Source: Myxococcales bacterium (GTDB taxonomy: Bacteria > Myxococcota_A > Polyangia > Polyangiales > Polyangiaceae). Taken from it: 64,000 nucleotides of DNA. The notes under the pieces are model-generated. The model had not been told where the DNA came from, ran no database searches, and worked only from the letters and a program-made list of their open reading frames with translations. Below, one piece after another: positions 49,442 to 58,184 of this stretch. The stretch is taken from positions 62,001 to 126,000 of the forward strand of contig SECP01000020.1 of assembly GCA_004193285.1 (NCBI GenBank). Reading direction: 5' to 3'. A program made the position numbers and the translations under genes. Numbering within the stretch: position 1 is the stretch's first letter; every line of letters begins with the position of its first letter.

Positions 49442-51160
49442 ATGCGAACACTGACGCTCAACAACGGTGCCGTGCTGGCCGGGCTTTTCACGCTAACGGT
49501 GGCGGCCTGCAATAGTTTGGTTGGTCTCGACGATCTTGCCGTCACTGACGGCTCCAAAGGCGGTACCGAGACGTCAGGCGGGGGCACTTCCAGCACCGGT
49601 GACGCTCCGAGTGGCGGCAACCCAGACATCGGCGGCACGACCAGCATCCCCCCCGGGGGCGCGGGCGGAGAAGGCGAGCCGCCCCACGTCGGCGAATGCA
49701 GCTCCAACCAGGATTGCACCGACAAGGCGGCCGCAGAGGTCATGGGCGCGGGCGGTGATGCCAGCGCCCTGGCCGCGTCCGTGTGCATCAAGCCGGAGGG
49801 GCGCTGTCAAAAGCTGCTGAGCGAAGACTGCAGCTCGTTCACCGGCGACTACCTGAATGACCGCGCCATCTTGCTGGGCTCGCTGTTTTCGATCAAGGGC
49901 ACTCAAGCCGCGACCAACGTGCCGCGCCAGCAAGCGGCCGCGCTCGCCATCGAGCAAATCAACGCGGTCGGCGGCGTGCCCTCGAACGAGGACGAGCCGC
50001 GCCCGCTCGTGATGGTGCACTGCGACGAGTCCACCAACTTGGTCCGCGCCGCTGAGCACTTGGTGAAAGAGCTGCACGTCCCGGCCATCGTCGGTCCCAA
50101 CACCAGCCAGGACACGCTGGACGTTTCGACGAAGGTGACCGTACCCGGCGGCACCGTCGTCATTACCCCCACCGCGGTCGCGTCCAGCATCATCTCGCTG
50201 AACGACAAGGACCTCACGTGGCTGATGGTGCCCGCGGACGTGCAGCGCGCACCGCTCATGATAAGCCAGCTCGGGGTGATGGAAACCGAGCTCAAAGAAG
50301 CTCGTGAGCTGAGCGCGGTGAAGCTCGGCATCGTGTTTCGCAACGACGCGCTGGGCATCGGGACGCGCACCTCCCTCAATGAGCTGGTACTGAACGGCAA
50401 AGGCCTGACCGACGCCGTCAACCTCGGCAATCACGTCGAGATCGACCCGTACGAGGGCGCGGCGATGAACCAAGACGCGCTCGTCGAGAAGTACGTCGAC
50501 TTCGCGCCGGACATCATCGTCCTCGCCGGCACCGCGGAAGCGGTCAGCAAGTTCATGGTGCCGCTGGAAAAAGCGTGGACCGCGCCGCTGAGGCCGCACT
50601 ACATCCTCATCGACTCGACGAAGGTGCCCGAGCTCATCATGGCCGCCACCAACAACGATGACCTTCGGGCGCGCGTGCGCGGCACCGGCATCACGTCGGG
50701 TCCTAGCGGCAAAGATACCCCCTCGGAAGCGTACAACGGGTTCAAGATCGACTACGAGGTGCGCTACCCGGGCAGCAGCTCGACCATCTCCGGCATGGGG
50801 CCCGCTCACGACGCCGCCTACGCGATCGGCCTTGCGATGGCGGCGACGCGCGACCAGCCCGTGACCGGCAAGTCGATCGCCGCGGGCCTGCGCAAGCTCG
50901 CCAGCGGCTCGGCCAAATTCACGACCCTGGGCACGAACCTGCTGCCTGCGTTTCAGAAGCTCGGCGCCTCGGCGGGCATCACCGCCGTCGGCAGCTTCGG
51001 CGTGCTCGATTGGGACGAGAACGGCGCGGTGAAGGGCGGCGTCTTGGAAATGTGGTGCATCGGCGGAACCGCCGTGAAACCCGCCTTTCAGAGCTCGGGC
51101 CTGATTCTCGACATCATGTCGCAGCTACCCTCCGGCACCTACGAGTCGTGCGTCAAGTGA
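49442..51160 (+). CDS. LivJ-like ABC substrate-binding lipoprotein (receptor-type periplasmic binding domain)
   Basis: 572 residues. A lipoprotein signal ends at LTVAAC followed by NSLVGLDD. A Gly/Ser/Thr-rich linker and a Cys-rich spacer (ECSSNQDCTDKAAAE and ASVCIKPEGRCQ, about 80-130) precede a type 1 periplasmic binding fold (VPRQQAAALAIEQINAVGGV, AIVGPNTSQDTLDVSTKVTV, GIVFRNDALGIGTRTS). It belongs to the Leu/Ile/Val-binding or ligand-receptor group. No permease or ATPase is adjacent; instead a Ser/Thr kinase gene follows immediately, which suggests a sensing role at the membrane surface. Confidence 0.85.
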   Translation: MRTLTLNNGAVLAGLFTLTVAACNSLVGLDDLAVTDGSKGGTETSGGGTSSTGDAPSGGNPDIGGTTSIPPGGAGGEGEPPHVGECSSNQDCTDKAAAEVMGAGGDASALAASVCIKPEGRCQKLLSEDCSSFTGDYLNDRAILLGSLFSIKGTQAATNVPRQQAAALAIEQINAVGGVPSNEDEPRPLVMVHCDESTNLVRAAEHLVKELHVPAIVGPNTSQDTLDVSTKVTVPGGTVVITPTAVASSIISLNDKDLTWLMVPADVQRAPLMISQLGVMETELKEARELSAVKLGIVFRNDALGIGTRTSLNELVLNGKGLTDAVNLGNHVEIDPYEGAAMNQDALVEKYVDFAPDIIVLAGTAEAVSKFMVPLEKAWTAPLRPHYILIDSTKVPELIMAATNNDDLRARVRGTGITSGPSGKDTPSEAYNGFKIDYEVRYPGSSSTISGMGPAHDAAYAIGLAMAATRDQPVTGKSIAAGLRKLASGSAKFTTLGTNLLPAFQKLGASAGITAVGSFGVLDWDENGAVKGGVLEMWCIGGTAVKPAFQSSGLILDIMSQLPSGTYESCVK

Positions 51161-51198
51161 GGAAGACTCCGTTCATCGGAGTCGCGACCGGTGCCTTA

Positions 51199-52758
51199 AT
51201 GCGCGCGCCGAGCAGCCGTTCCTTGGGCGAGGCCATTAGGTTGACGCAGTCCCAACCGCGCGAAACGTTCCCGGCCAGCGGCTTGCAAGCGCTCTCGCAG
51301 GAACCCCTGCAGGTACCGTTCGCGGTCGGGGATGTCGTGGCTGGTAAGTACGAGGTGACGGGCCTGCTCGGTAGTGGTGGGATGGGCTACGTCATCTCCG
51401 CTCGTCACACCGAGCTCGGCGAGATGGTCGCGCTCAAGTTTTTGCGCCCCGAGGCGCTCGCGCACGCAGAGCTGGTGGAGCGCTTCTCGCGCGAAGCGCG
51501 CGCGGCGGCCAAGATCCGCAGCGAGCACGTCGCGAACGTCTTCGACGTCGGCACGCTGGAGGACGGCACGCCCTACATCGTGATGGAGCACCTGGCCGGC
51601 AAGGACTTGGCCGACTACCTGCACCAAGAGGGGCCGCTGCCGGTCCAGGTCGCGGTGGAGTACGTCATGCAGGCTTGCGAAGCGCTCGCCGCCGCGCACG
51701 CTCACGGCATCATTCATCGCGACATCAAGCCGGAGAACCTGTTTCTAACCCAGCAGGCGCAAGGCATGCATTTCGTGAAGGTGCTGGACTTCGGCATCTC
51801 CAAGATCGCGCTGCCGCGCGGCAAGCGGGACCTGGTGCGGACGCAGATGGCGCTCGGCTCCCCCGTGTACATGTCCCCGGAGCAGATTCGACGCAGCGAC
51901 CAGGTCGACGCGCGCTCGGACATTTGGTCCATCGGCTGCGTGCTCTTCGAGCTGCTCACCGGCGTGACCGCGTTCGACGAGCCTTCCTTGCTGGAGCTCA
52001 GCGCGGCCATTTTGGAGCGCGATCCGGTGCCGCTACTCACGCTGCGGCCGGACGCGCCGCCGGAGCTCGAGCAAATCTTGTTGCGCTGCCTCCACAAGAA
52101 TCCCGAGCAGCGCTACCAGAACGTCGCCGAGCTCACGATGGCGCTCTATCCGCTCGGTCCGCGCCGCGCGCGCATCTCGGCGGAGCGCTGCTGGCACGTG
52201 CTCAGAAACGCCGGCATCATCTCCTCGGAGCTGGAGCTCGCGAGCGCCTACCCGCCGTCGCTCAGCGGCGCTCCCACCCTCACGTCCCTGACCCGGATCA
52301 CCGCCGCTTCCGCTTCGTTCGGTGCGGGTCCGCGCACGACCACGCCTGCCACCGTGGACCGCTTGCTGGACGCGGACGAAGACGCGCCGCAGCTGCGCTC
52401 GAACGGTGGCAAGAAGCTGATGGTCCTGCTCGGCCTCGGCATCGCCGCCGCCGCGGGAGCATTTCTGTTCGTCAACGCCAACAGCGGCGCCGCGCCAGGG
52501 GCGGCTGCCGCCGCGCCGCTCGCGGCCGGCACCCCGCTCGCGGCCACCGCCACCGCGACCACCGCGACCGCGGTCGCGACCGGCAAGGTGATCGATCTCG
52601 ACGGCACGACCAGCGCTCAACCGAATCCATCGGTGGCCAGCGGTGCGCGCCCTGCTTACAAAGTAGGAAAAGCGCCGCGCCCGCACGCGCCAGTGGCAGC
52701 TCCCTCGAGCGGCAAACGCGCGCGTAGCGGTGAAGACGAGCTCGATCCGGGCTTCTGA
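51199..52758 (+). CDS. Serine/threonine protein kinase with C-terminal membrane segment
   Basis: 519 residues from ATG at 51199; a GTG at 51157 overlapping the stop of the preceding gene would add 14. The kinase domain (about 48-315) has the Gly loop GSGGMG (58-63), ATP-binding Lys about 80 (VALKFLRPEA), HRDIKPEN with Asp about 175, and LDFGISK with Asp about 197. About 95 polar residues follow, then a membrane segment (LMVLLGLGIAAAAGAFLFVN) and an Ala/Thr-rich tail outside. This is the bacterial Pkn type. Adjacent to a LivJ-like lipoprotein, it may transmit its signal. Confidence 0.93.
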   Translation: MRAPSSRSLGEAIRLTQSQPRETFPASGLQALSQEPLQVPFAVGDVVAGKYEVTGLLGSGGMGYVISARHTELGEMVALKFLRPEALAHAELVERFSREARAAAKIRSEHVANVFDVGTLEDGTPYIVMEHLAGKDLADYLHQEGPLPVQVAVEYVMQACEALAAAHAHGIIHRDIKPENLFLTQQAQGMHFVKVLDFGISKIALPRGKRDLVRTQMALGSPVYMSPEQIRRSDQVDARSDIWSIGCVLFELLTGVTAFDEPSLLELSAAILERDPVPLLTLRPDAPPELEQILLRCLHKNPEQRYQNVAELTMALYPLGPRRARISAERCWHVLRNAGIISSELELASAYPPSLSGAPTLTSLTRITAASASFGAGPRTTTPATVDRLLDADEDAPQLRSNGGKKLMVLLGLGIAAAAGAFLFVNANSGAAPGAAAAAPLAAGTPLAATATATTATAVATGKVIDLDGTTSAQPNPSVASGARPAYKVGKAPRPHAPVAAPSSGKRARSGEDELDPGF

Positions 52759-52846
52759 GCGCAATTCTGTCCGGGAGCTCAGCGCGTTTCTTGGGCCGCA
52801 GCTCGCGGTCCGAATGTTTCTCGCGCGCGTCTCCCGCTGAGAATCT

Positions 52847-52866
52847 TTGCAGTAGATACTACGCAA
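52847..52866. promoter_or_regulatory. Inverted repeat upstream of the YoaK-like gene
   Basis: TTGC-A-GTAG-ATA-CTAC-GCAA: two paired segments (TTGC/GCAA and GTAG/CTAC) with one unpaired A, centred about 40 bases before the GTG start at 52897. Candidate operator; the regulator is unknown and the position relative to a promoter could not be established. Confidence 0.3.
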
Positions 52867-52896
52867 GTCTGCCCCGCGCTGACCGTTCAATAAGGC

Positions 52897-53868
52897 GTGC
52901 CAGGGAGCCCAAGCACCCGTCCGCCGCGGCTGAGCGTGCCGCCGCCGCAGCGTCGTCTCGTTCGACACGAGTCGACGGGGTTGTCGCTGGGCGCGCGCGA
53001 CAAGCTGCGCGCAGCCGTGCTCAGCGGCGTCGCCGGCTTCGTGGACGCCGCGGGTATCCTCTCGCTGGCGACGATCTTCCCCGCCCACATCACCGGGGAG
53101 CTGGTCATGGAAGCGGTCGTGATGTCGGGCGGAGCGCCCAGCACGGTCTCGCATCTGTGGATGCTGCCTTCATTCGTGCTGGCGGTCGCGCTAGCCGCGA
53201 CGCTCGCGCGCATCGAGCGCCGCGCCGGCCGCACGCCGACCCCGGTGCTGCTGCTGCTGATTGCCGGTGGCTTGCTCCTGTTCGCCGCGAGCGGAGTCGC
53301 GCTCCACCTAACGCCCGCCGCTTCGCGCCCGCTGCTCGGACGCCTCGGCGCGTGCGCCGCGGTCGCGGCGATGGGCTTTCAAAACGCGCTCATGCGAGAG
53401 TCCTTGCACGGCTCCGCGCCGACCACGTTCATGACCGGCAACTTGACCCAGCTCGTCATCGAGCTGGTCGACCATCTCTTTTCGCTAGGAAAGAAGCCGG
53501 GAATGATGGGAGACGTGGAGCGGAGCGTCAGCCGCGCGCGCCTCCGAACCGCGGGGGTCGCGCTGGGCTCGTTCTTGAGCGCCGCGACCCTGAGCGCCCT
53601 GTTGACACGCTCGATTGGCTCGGTGAGCGCGCTGCTGCCGGCCCTGCTGGTAGGTTGGCTCAGCTGGCAGGCTTTCCGGGAGCGTCGTCAGCGCGCTGCC
53701 CCGGTCGAGCTCGCCAACCCCACGATTGGCATGCGCCGCCCGACGCCGATTCAGCGCCCGCTCTTCACCCAGCCGCGCGCCATCTCCGGAACCCGCTTCA
53801 AGGCGGTGCGACCGGTAGAAGCGGGCGAAGTAGCCGACGAGAAGAAGACGGGCGAAGAGCCCGGCTGA
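52897..53868 (+). CDS. YoaK/DUF1275-family membrane protein
   Basis: 323 residues from GTG at 52897 (AAGGC just upstream). The conserved block is PTTFMTGNLTQLVIELVDHL with the N-terminal part GVAGFVDAAGILSLATIFPA, both typical of DUF1275. About six hydrophobic segments lie between residues 35 and 250, then a polar tail of about 60 residues ending EVADEKKTGEEPG. The family is uncharacterised. It is convergent with urtE, 4 bases from its stop. Confidence 0.85.
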   Translation: MPGSPSTRPPRLSVPPPQRRLVRHESTGLSLGARDKLRAAVLSGVAGFVDAAGILSLATIFPAHITGELVMEAVVMSGGAPSTVSHLWMLPSFVLAVALAATLARIERRAGRTPTPVLLLLIAGGLLLFAASGVALHLTPAASRPLLGRLGACAAVAAMGFQNALMRESLHGSAPTTFMTGNLTQLVIELVDHLFSLGKKPGMMGDVERSVSRARLRTAGVALGSFLSAATLSALLTRSIGSVSALLPALLVGWLSWQAFRERRQRAAPVELANPTIGMRRPTPIQRPLFTQPRAISGTRFKAVRPVEAGEVADEKKTGEEPG

Positions 53869-53872
53869 GCGG

Positions 53873-54565
53873 CTACACCTTGAGGTGCTTGTTCACGATC
53901 TCGTCGCTCAGCTCCGACATCTTGCCGGTCGCTACCGCGCGGCCGCGGTCCATGATGCAGAAGTAGTCCCCGACGCGGCGGGCGAACGGTAGCTTTTGCT
54001 CCACGAGCAGCTGCGTGAGCCCCTTCTCTTTGAGGCTGATCAGCACGTCCCCGATCATCGACACGATGTTGGGCTGAATGCCCTCCGTCGGCTCGTCCAA
54101 AATGAGGAGCTTCGGGTCCAGCGCCAGCGCGCGGCCCATCGCCAGCTGCTGCTGCTGACCGCCCGAAAGGTCCCCACCGCGCCGCTGCAGCATGCTCTTC
54201 AGGACCGGAAAGAGCTCGAAGATGCGCTCCGGAATCTCCTTCTTCTTGTCGGCGCGAGCCGCGAGGCCGGTGCGCAAGTTTTCTTGCACCGTCATCATGC
54301 TGAACACCTCGCGGCCCTGAGGCACCCAGCCAATCCCCTTGCGCGCGCGCATCTCCGCGCGGGTGGGGGCGATGTCCGAGCCCATGAAGGTGATCTTACC
54401 GGAGCGTACCGGCAGCGCGCCCATGATGCTCTTGAGCAGCGTCGTCTTGCCGACGCCGTTTCTACCCATGAGGCAAACGCAGGACCCCTCCGGCACCTTG
54501 AGATCCATGTCCCACAGGGTGTGGCTCTCGCCGTAGAATTGGTTGAGACCGCTGACTTCCAGCAT
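53873..54565 (-). CDS. urtE: Urea ABC transporter ATP-binding protein UrtE
   Basis: 230 residues. Walker A GRNGVGKTTLLK, signature LSGGQQQQLAMGRALALDP, Walker B LLILDEPTEGIQP with the family-specific EGIQPNI. The beginning MLEVSGLNQFYGESHTL and the end VNKHLKV match UrtE of urea importers rather than LivF. It energises uptake with UrtD at the inner membrane. Its ATG directly abuts the TAA of urtD; it is the last gene of the urt operon. Confidence 0.92.
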   Translation of the reverse strand: MLEVSGLNQFYGESHTLWDMDLKVPEGSCVCLMGRNGVGKTTLLKSIMGALPVRSGKITFMGSDIAPTRAEMRARKGIGWVPQGREVFSMMTVQENLRTGLAARADKKKEIPERIFELFPVLKSMLQRRGGDLSGGQQQQLAMGRALALDPKLLILDEPTEGIQPNIVSMIGDVLISLKEKGLTQLLVEQKLPFARRVGDYFCIMDRGRAVATGKMSELSDEIVNKHLKV

Positions 54566-55483
54566 TTAGTGCGACCCTCCGAGGTACACTTCCACCACTT
54601 TGGGGTTGGCCTGCACGGCGTCCATGCTGCCCTCAGCCAAGATTTTGCCTTCGTGGAGCACGGTGACGGTTCTGGCGATGCTGCGCACGAACTCCATGTC
54701 GTGCTCCACCACCACGACGGTGCGCTTGCCGGCCAGGCTACTCAGGAGCTCCGCCGTCTTTTCCGTCTCCTGATGGGTCATGCCCGCGACGGGCTCGTCT
54801 ACCAGTAGGACGCGCGGCTCCTGCGCCAGCAAGAAGCCAATCTCGAGCCACTGCTTCTGACCGTGGGACAGGAGCCCGGCGGGGGAATGCTTCTGCTCCT
54901 TCAGGCCGATCGTCTCCAGCACTTCGTCGATGCGCTCGTGCTGAGCTTTGGAGAGGCGCGAGAACAAGCTCGAAAAGACGCCCTTTTTGCCCGGCAGCGC
55001 GAGCTCCAAATTCTCGAAGACGGTGTGGCCCTGGAACACCGTCGGCCGCTGAAACTTGCGGCAAATGCCGCGCTCCGCGATCTCGTACTCGCTCAGCGCG
55101 GTGAGGTCCGTGTTGTCGCCGACCAAAAAGACCGAGCCAGCGTCCGGCTTCGTCTTGCCGGTGATGATGTCCTGCAGCGTGGTCTTGCCGGCGCCGTTCG
55201 GGCCGATGATGCACCGCAGCTCGCCCTCGTCCAGGATCAGCGTGAGGTCCGTGATGGCCTTGAAGCCGTCGAACGCGACGCTGACGTTGTCCACGCACAA
55301 GAGCGCTTTGCGGCCGCGGGTGAGCGCGTCCACCCGGCCTTGCTCGACTTGACGTTGCTTGGGCAGCAGGCTGAGGCGCTTGCCCTTGGGAACCGGCGTG
55401 GAGGTCGTCGGCTTGGGCTCGACCTCGATTTTGCCGGACTCCGGCGGGACGTCTGCTTCCATCGTATCCGTCGCGCTGCTCAT
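54566..55483 (-). CDS. urtD: Urea ABC transporter ATP-binding protein UrtD
   Basis: 305 residues from ATG at 55483. The ABC domain starts near residue 65 with VDNVSVAFDGFKAITDLTLI; Walker A GPNGAGKTTLQD, family signature LLSHGQKQWLEIGFLLAQEP and Walker B VLLVDEPVAGMTHQE identify UrtD. The first about 60 residues (rich in Pro, Thr, Lys) are an extra tail absent from typical UrtD and are probably disordered. The ATG overlaps the urtC stop by 4 bases. Confidence 0.92.
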   Translation of the reverse strand: MSSATDTMEADVPPESGKIEVEPKPTTSTPVPKGKRLSLLPKQRQVEQGRVDALTRGRKALLCVDNVSVAFDGFKAITDLTLILDEGELRCIIGPNGAGKTTLQDIITGKTKPDAGSVFLVGDNTDLTALSEYEIAERGICRKFQRPTVFQGHTVFENLELALPGKKGVFSSLFSRLSKAQHERIDEVLETIGLKEQKHSPAGLLSHGQKQWLEIGFLLAQEPRVLLVDEPVAGMTHQETEKTAELLSSLAGKRTVVVVEHDMEFVRSIARTVTVLHEGKILAEGSMDAVQANPKVVEVYLGGSH

Positions 55484-56574
55484 ACAGCCGCCTTCTTGCG
55501 TAGGAGCAAGCTCGAGAGACCACCCGGGAAGAACAACGTGACCGCGATGAACAGCACGCCCAAGATGTACAGCCACGCTTCCGGCAGCGCGACCGTGAAC
55601 CAGCTCTTCGCGCCGTTGACGACGAACGCGCCGAGCACGCCGCCGAGCAAGCTACCTCGCCCGCCGACCGCGACCCAGATCGCCATCTCGATCGAATTGC
55701 TCGGCTGAAACTCGCTCGGGTTGATGATGCCCACTTGCGGCACGTAGAGGGCGCCCGCGAAGCCACAAATCACCGCCGAGAGCACGTAGACGAACAGCTT
55801 GTAGCTGGTGGGATTGTAGCCGGCAAAGCGGCTGCGGCTCTCTTCGTCCCTCACCGCGCACAGCACCCGCCCCGCCTTGGAGACGACGATGAAGCGGCAC
55901 AGCAGGAACACCAGCAGGAGGCCCAAAGCGCTCAGCGTGTAGAGCCCGAGCTTGGTGCCCGAATCCGCCAGCGCGTAGCCGTAGAGCGTCTTGAAGTTGG
56001 TGAGGCCGTTGTTGCCGCCCAAGCCCGTCTCGTTGCGGAAGAACAGCAGCATGAGCGCGTAGGTGAACGCCTGGGTGATGATGCTGAAATACACGCCGCG
56101 GATGCGTGAACGAAAGGCAAGGAAGCCGAAGACGTAAGCCAAGAGGCCAGGGACCAACAGCACCGCCAAGAGCGCAAAGCCGAAGTTGTCGAACGGCTTC
56201 CAAAACCACGGCAGCTCTTTCCAGTCCAAGAACACCATGAAGTCCGGCAGCTTGCTGCGGTACACGCCGGCGTCCCCGATGCCCAGCATTAGGTACATGC
56301 CCATGCAGTACCCGCCGATCGCGAAGAACACGCCGTGCCCGAGGCTCAGCACGCCCGTGTAGCCCCACAAAAGGTCCATCGCGACCGCTACGATGGCGAA
56401 GCACAGAAACTTCCCGAACAGCGCGACCAGGTAGTCTGGCACGTGCAGCGGGGCATCCACCGGGGTGAGCGAGTTGATGAGGGGGATCAAGAAGCAGAGC
56501 AGCGTCGCCACTCCGAAGCCGACCCAGCCTTTTTTCGGGAGCAGCCGTAGCAGCTCGGCCTTGAGGACGGTCAC
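55480..56574 (-). CDS. urtC: Urea ABC transporter permease UrtC
   Basis: 364 residues from GTG at 56574, overlapping the urtB stop by 4 bases. About ten hydrophobic segments; signatures are LLWGYTGVLSLGHGVFFAIG, FNFGLTNFKTL-type region (here GGNNGLTNFKTLYG), RVLCAVRDEESRSRFAGYNP (EAA-like loop that contacts the ATPase) and AIWVAVGGRGSLLGGVLGAF. This is the LivM/UrtC permease type. Together with UrtB it forms the inner-membrane channel. Confidence 0.92.
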   Translation of the reverse strand: MTVLKAELLRLLPKKGWVGFGVATLLCFLIPLINSLTPVDAPLHVPDYLVALFGKFLCFAIVAVAMDLLWGYTGVLSLGHGVFFAIGGYCMGMYLMLGIGDAGVYRSKLPDFMVFLDWKELPWFWKPFDNFGFALLAVLLVPGLLAYVFGFLAFRSRIRGVYFSIITQAFTYALMLLFFRNETGLGGNNGLTNFKTLYGYALADSGTKLGLYTLSALGLLLVFLLCRFIVVSKAGRVLCAVRDEESRSRFAGYNPTSYKLFVYVLSAVICGFAGALYVPQVGIINPSEFQPSNSIEMAIWVAVGGRGSLLGGVLGAFVVNGAKSWFTVALPEAWLYILGVLFIAVTLFFPGGLSSLLLRKKAAV

Positions 56575-58172
56575 ATGGCCTCCGCGGCGCGGCCCTTGAG
56601 AGCAAAGATGCCCTGCGGGCGACGCTGAATGAACAGGATGATGAAGCCCAAAATCACGATCTTGCCGAGCACCGCGCCGGCCGCGGGCTCGAGCAGCTTG
56701 TTCAGCAGGCCAAGGCCGAAGGCGCCCGCGAGCGTGCCCGCCAGCTTGCCGACTCCCCCGAGCACCACGACCATGAAGGAGTCCACGATGTACTGCTGGC
56801 CGAGCTCTGGCCCCACGTTGCCCAGCTGTGACAGCGCGACGCCGCCCAAGCCAGCCACGCCGGAGCCGATGCCAAAGGTCCAAACGTCCACCCGGCGCGT
56901 GGCGATGCCCATACCCGCAGCCATGGTCCGATTTTGGGTGACCGCGCGTACGTGCAGCCCGAGCGGCGTCTTCTGCAGCACGTACCAAACGAAGGCGGTG
57001 ACGGCAGAAGAGAAGACGATCACGGCAAGGCGGCTGTAAGTGAGCACGAAGCCGGGCAGCACCTCGAAGCCTCCGGCGAGGTAGCTCGGGTTCGCGACCG
57101 CGACGTTTTGCGCGCCGAAGATCAGGCGCACGGTCTGGATCAGAATCAGCGAGATGCCCCACGTCGCCAGCAGCGTCTCCAAGGGGCGCCCGTAAAGGAA
57201 GCGAATGACGGTGCGCTCCAGCGCCATTCCGATCGCGGCGGTGACGACGAACGCCACCGGGACGGCCGCGATGAGGTACCAGTCTTGCTGCCCGGGCAGG
57301 TACGCAGCGAAGAATTTCTGCACCGCGAAGGTCGAATAGGCGCCGATCATCAACAGCTCACCGTGAGCCATGTTGATGACGCGCAGCAGGCCGAAGGTGA
57401 TGGCAAGGCCGAGCGCGCACAGGAGCAGCACGCTCCCGAGGCTCAGGCCATAAAACAAGTTACCGACGAAGCTCACGAGTAAAAGTTGCGACTCGATCGC
57501 GGCCACCGCGGCCCCGGCAGTGCGACGCAGCTCTTCGTCCGTCTCCCCGCCCTTGGCCGTCATACGCTCCAGGTCCGCCTTGAAAGAGGCGTCCTTCGCT
57601 TCCGTAATGGCGGCGATGGCGGCGAGCTTCAGCGGCTTGTCCGTGCCGCGCAGATCGATCTGCGCCAGCGCGAGCCGCATCTGCAGCAGCACGTCCGTGT
57701 TCTTCTCCTTGGCCGCGGCTTCGCGGATCAAGGGGGCCAGGTCGTCGTTGCGACTCTTGGCCAAATCTTTGGCGGCCGAGAGCCGCACCTCGGCGTCCGG
57801 AAAGCCGAGCTTGAGCGACGCGAGCGCCGGCTCCAGCTGGCGGCGGAGCCGGTTGTCTACCTGCGGCGACGCGAGCGCGCCGGAGGGTTTGGGCGAGTCT
57901 TCGAACACCGGTGAGAGCTCAGCGCTCTCACCGGCGACGAAGGGCTTGCCCGCCGAATCGATACGTAGCGAGTCTTTCGCGAGGGCTTCCAGCAGGGTGA
58001 GCCCGGCTTTATCCGACGATTTGGCGATGATGCTCACCGCCGCCTCGACCTTGGCCTTGTCGGGGCTCGTGAGGTCACGAGCCGCGTCGTGCAATGGCTC
58101 GGCCAGGACCGCGCTGGGGAGCACGGCCCAAAGACACGCTACGCAGAGCGAAATCAGCGAGCGAATGGTCAT
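56571..58172 (-). CDS. urtB: Urea ABC transporter permease UrtB (long form with N-terminal helical domain)
   Basis: 533 residues. Signal peptide at the N-terminus (LCVACLWAVLPSAVLAEP), a periplasmic helical domain up to about residue 220 (LEALAKDSLRIDSAGKPF, KDLAKSRNDDLAPLIREAA), then about eight hydrophobic segments with GLAITFGLLRVINMAHGELL, AAGMGIATRRVDVWTFGIGS and FMVVVLGGVGKLAGTLAGAF. The extra domain is normal for proteobacterial UrtB. It lies 12 bases after the urtA stop and is coupled to urtC by overlap. Confidence 0.92.
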   Translation of the reverse strand: MTIRSLISLCVACLWAVLPSAVLAEPLHDAARDLTSPDKAKVEAAVSIIAKSSDKAGLTLLEALAKDSLRIDSAGKPFVAGESAELSPVFEDSPKPSGALASPQVDNRLRRQLEPALASLKLGFPDAEVRLSAAKDLAKSRNDDLAPLIREAAAKEKNTDVLLQMRLALAQIDLRGTDKPLKLAAIAAITEAKDASFKADLERMTAKGGETDEELRRTAGAAVAAIESQLLLVSFVGNLFYGLSLGSVLLLCALGLAITFGLLRVINMAHGELLMIGAYSTFAVQKFFAAYLPGQQDWYLIAAVPVAFVVTAAIGMALERTVIRFLYGRPLETLLATWGISLILIQTVRLIFGAQNVAVANPSYLAGGFEVLPGFVLTYSRLAVIVFSSAVTAFVWYVLQKTPLGLHVRAVTQNRTMAAGMGIATRRVDVWTFGIGSGVAGLGGVALSQLGNVGPELGQQYIVDSFMVVVLGGVGKLAGTLAGAFGLGLLNKLLEPAAGAVLGKIVILGFIILFIQRRPQGIFALKGRAAEAM

Positions 58173-58184
58173 ACTAGCTCCGAA

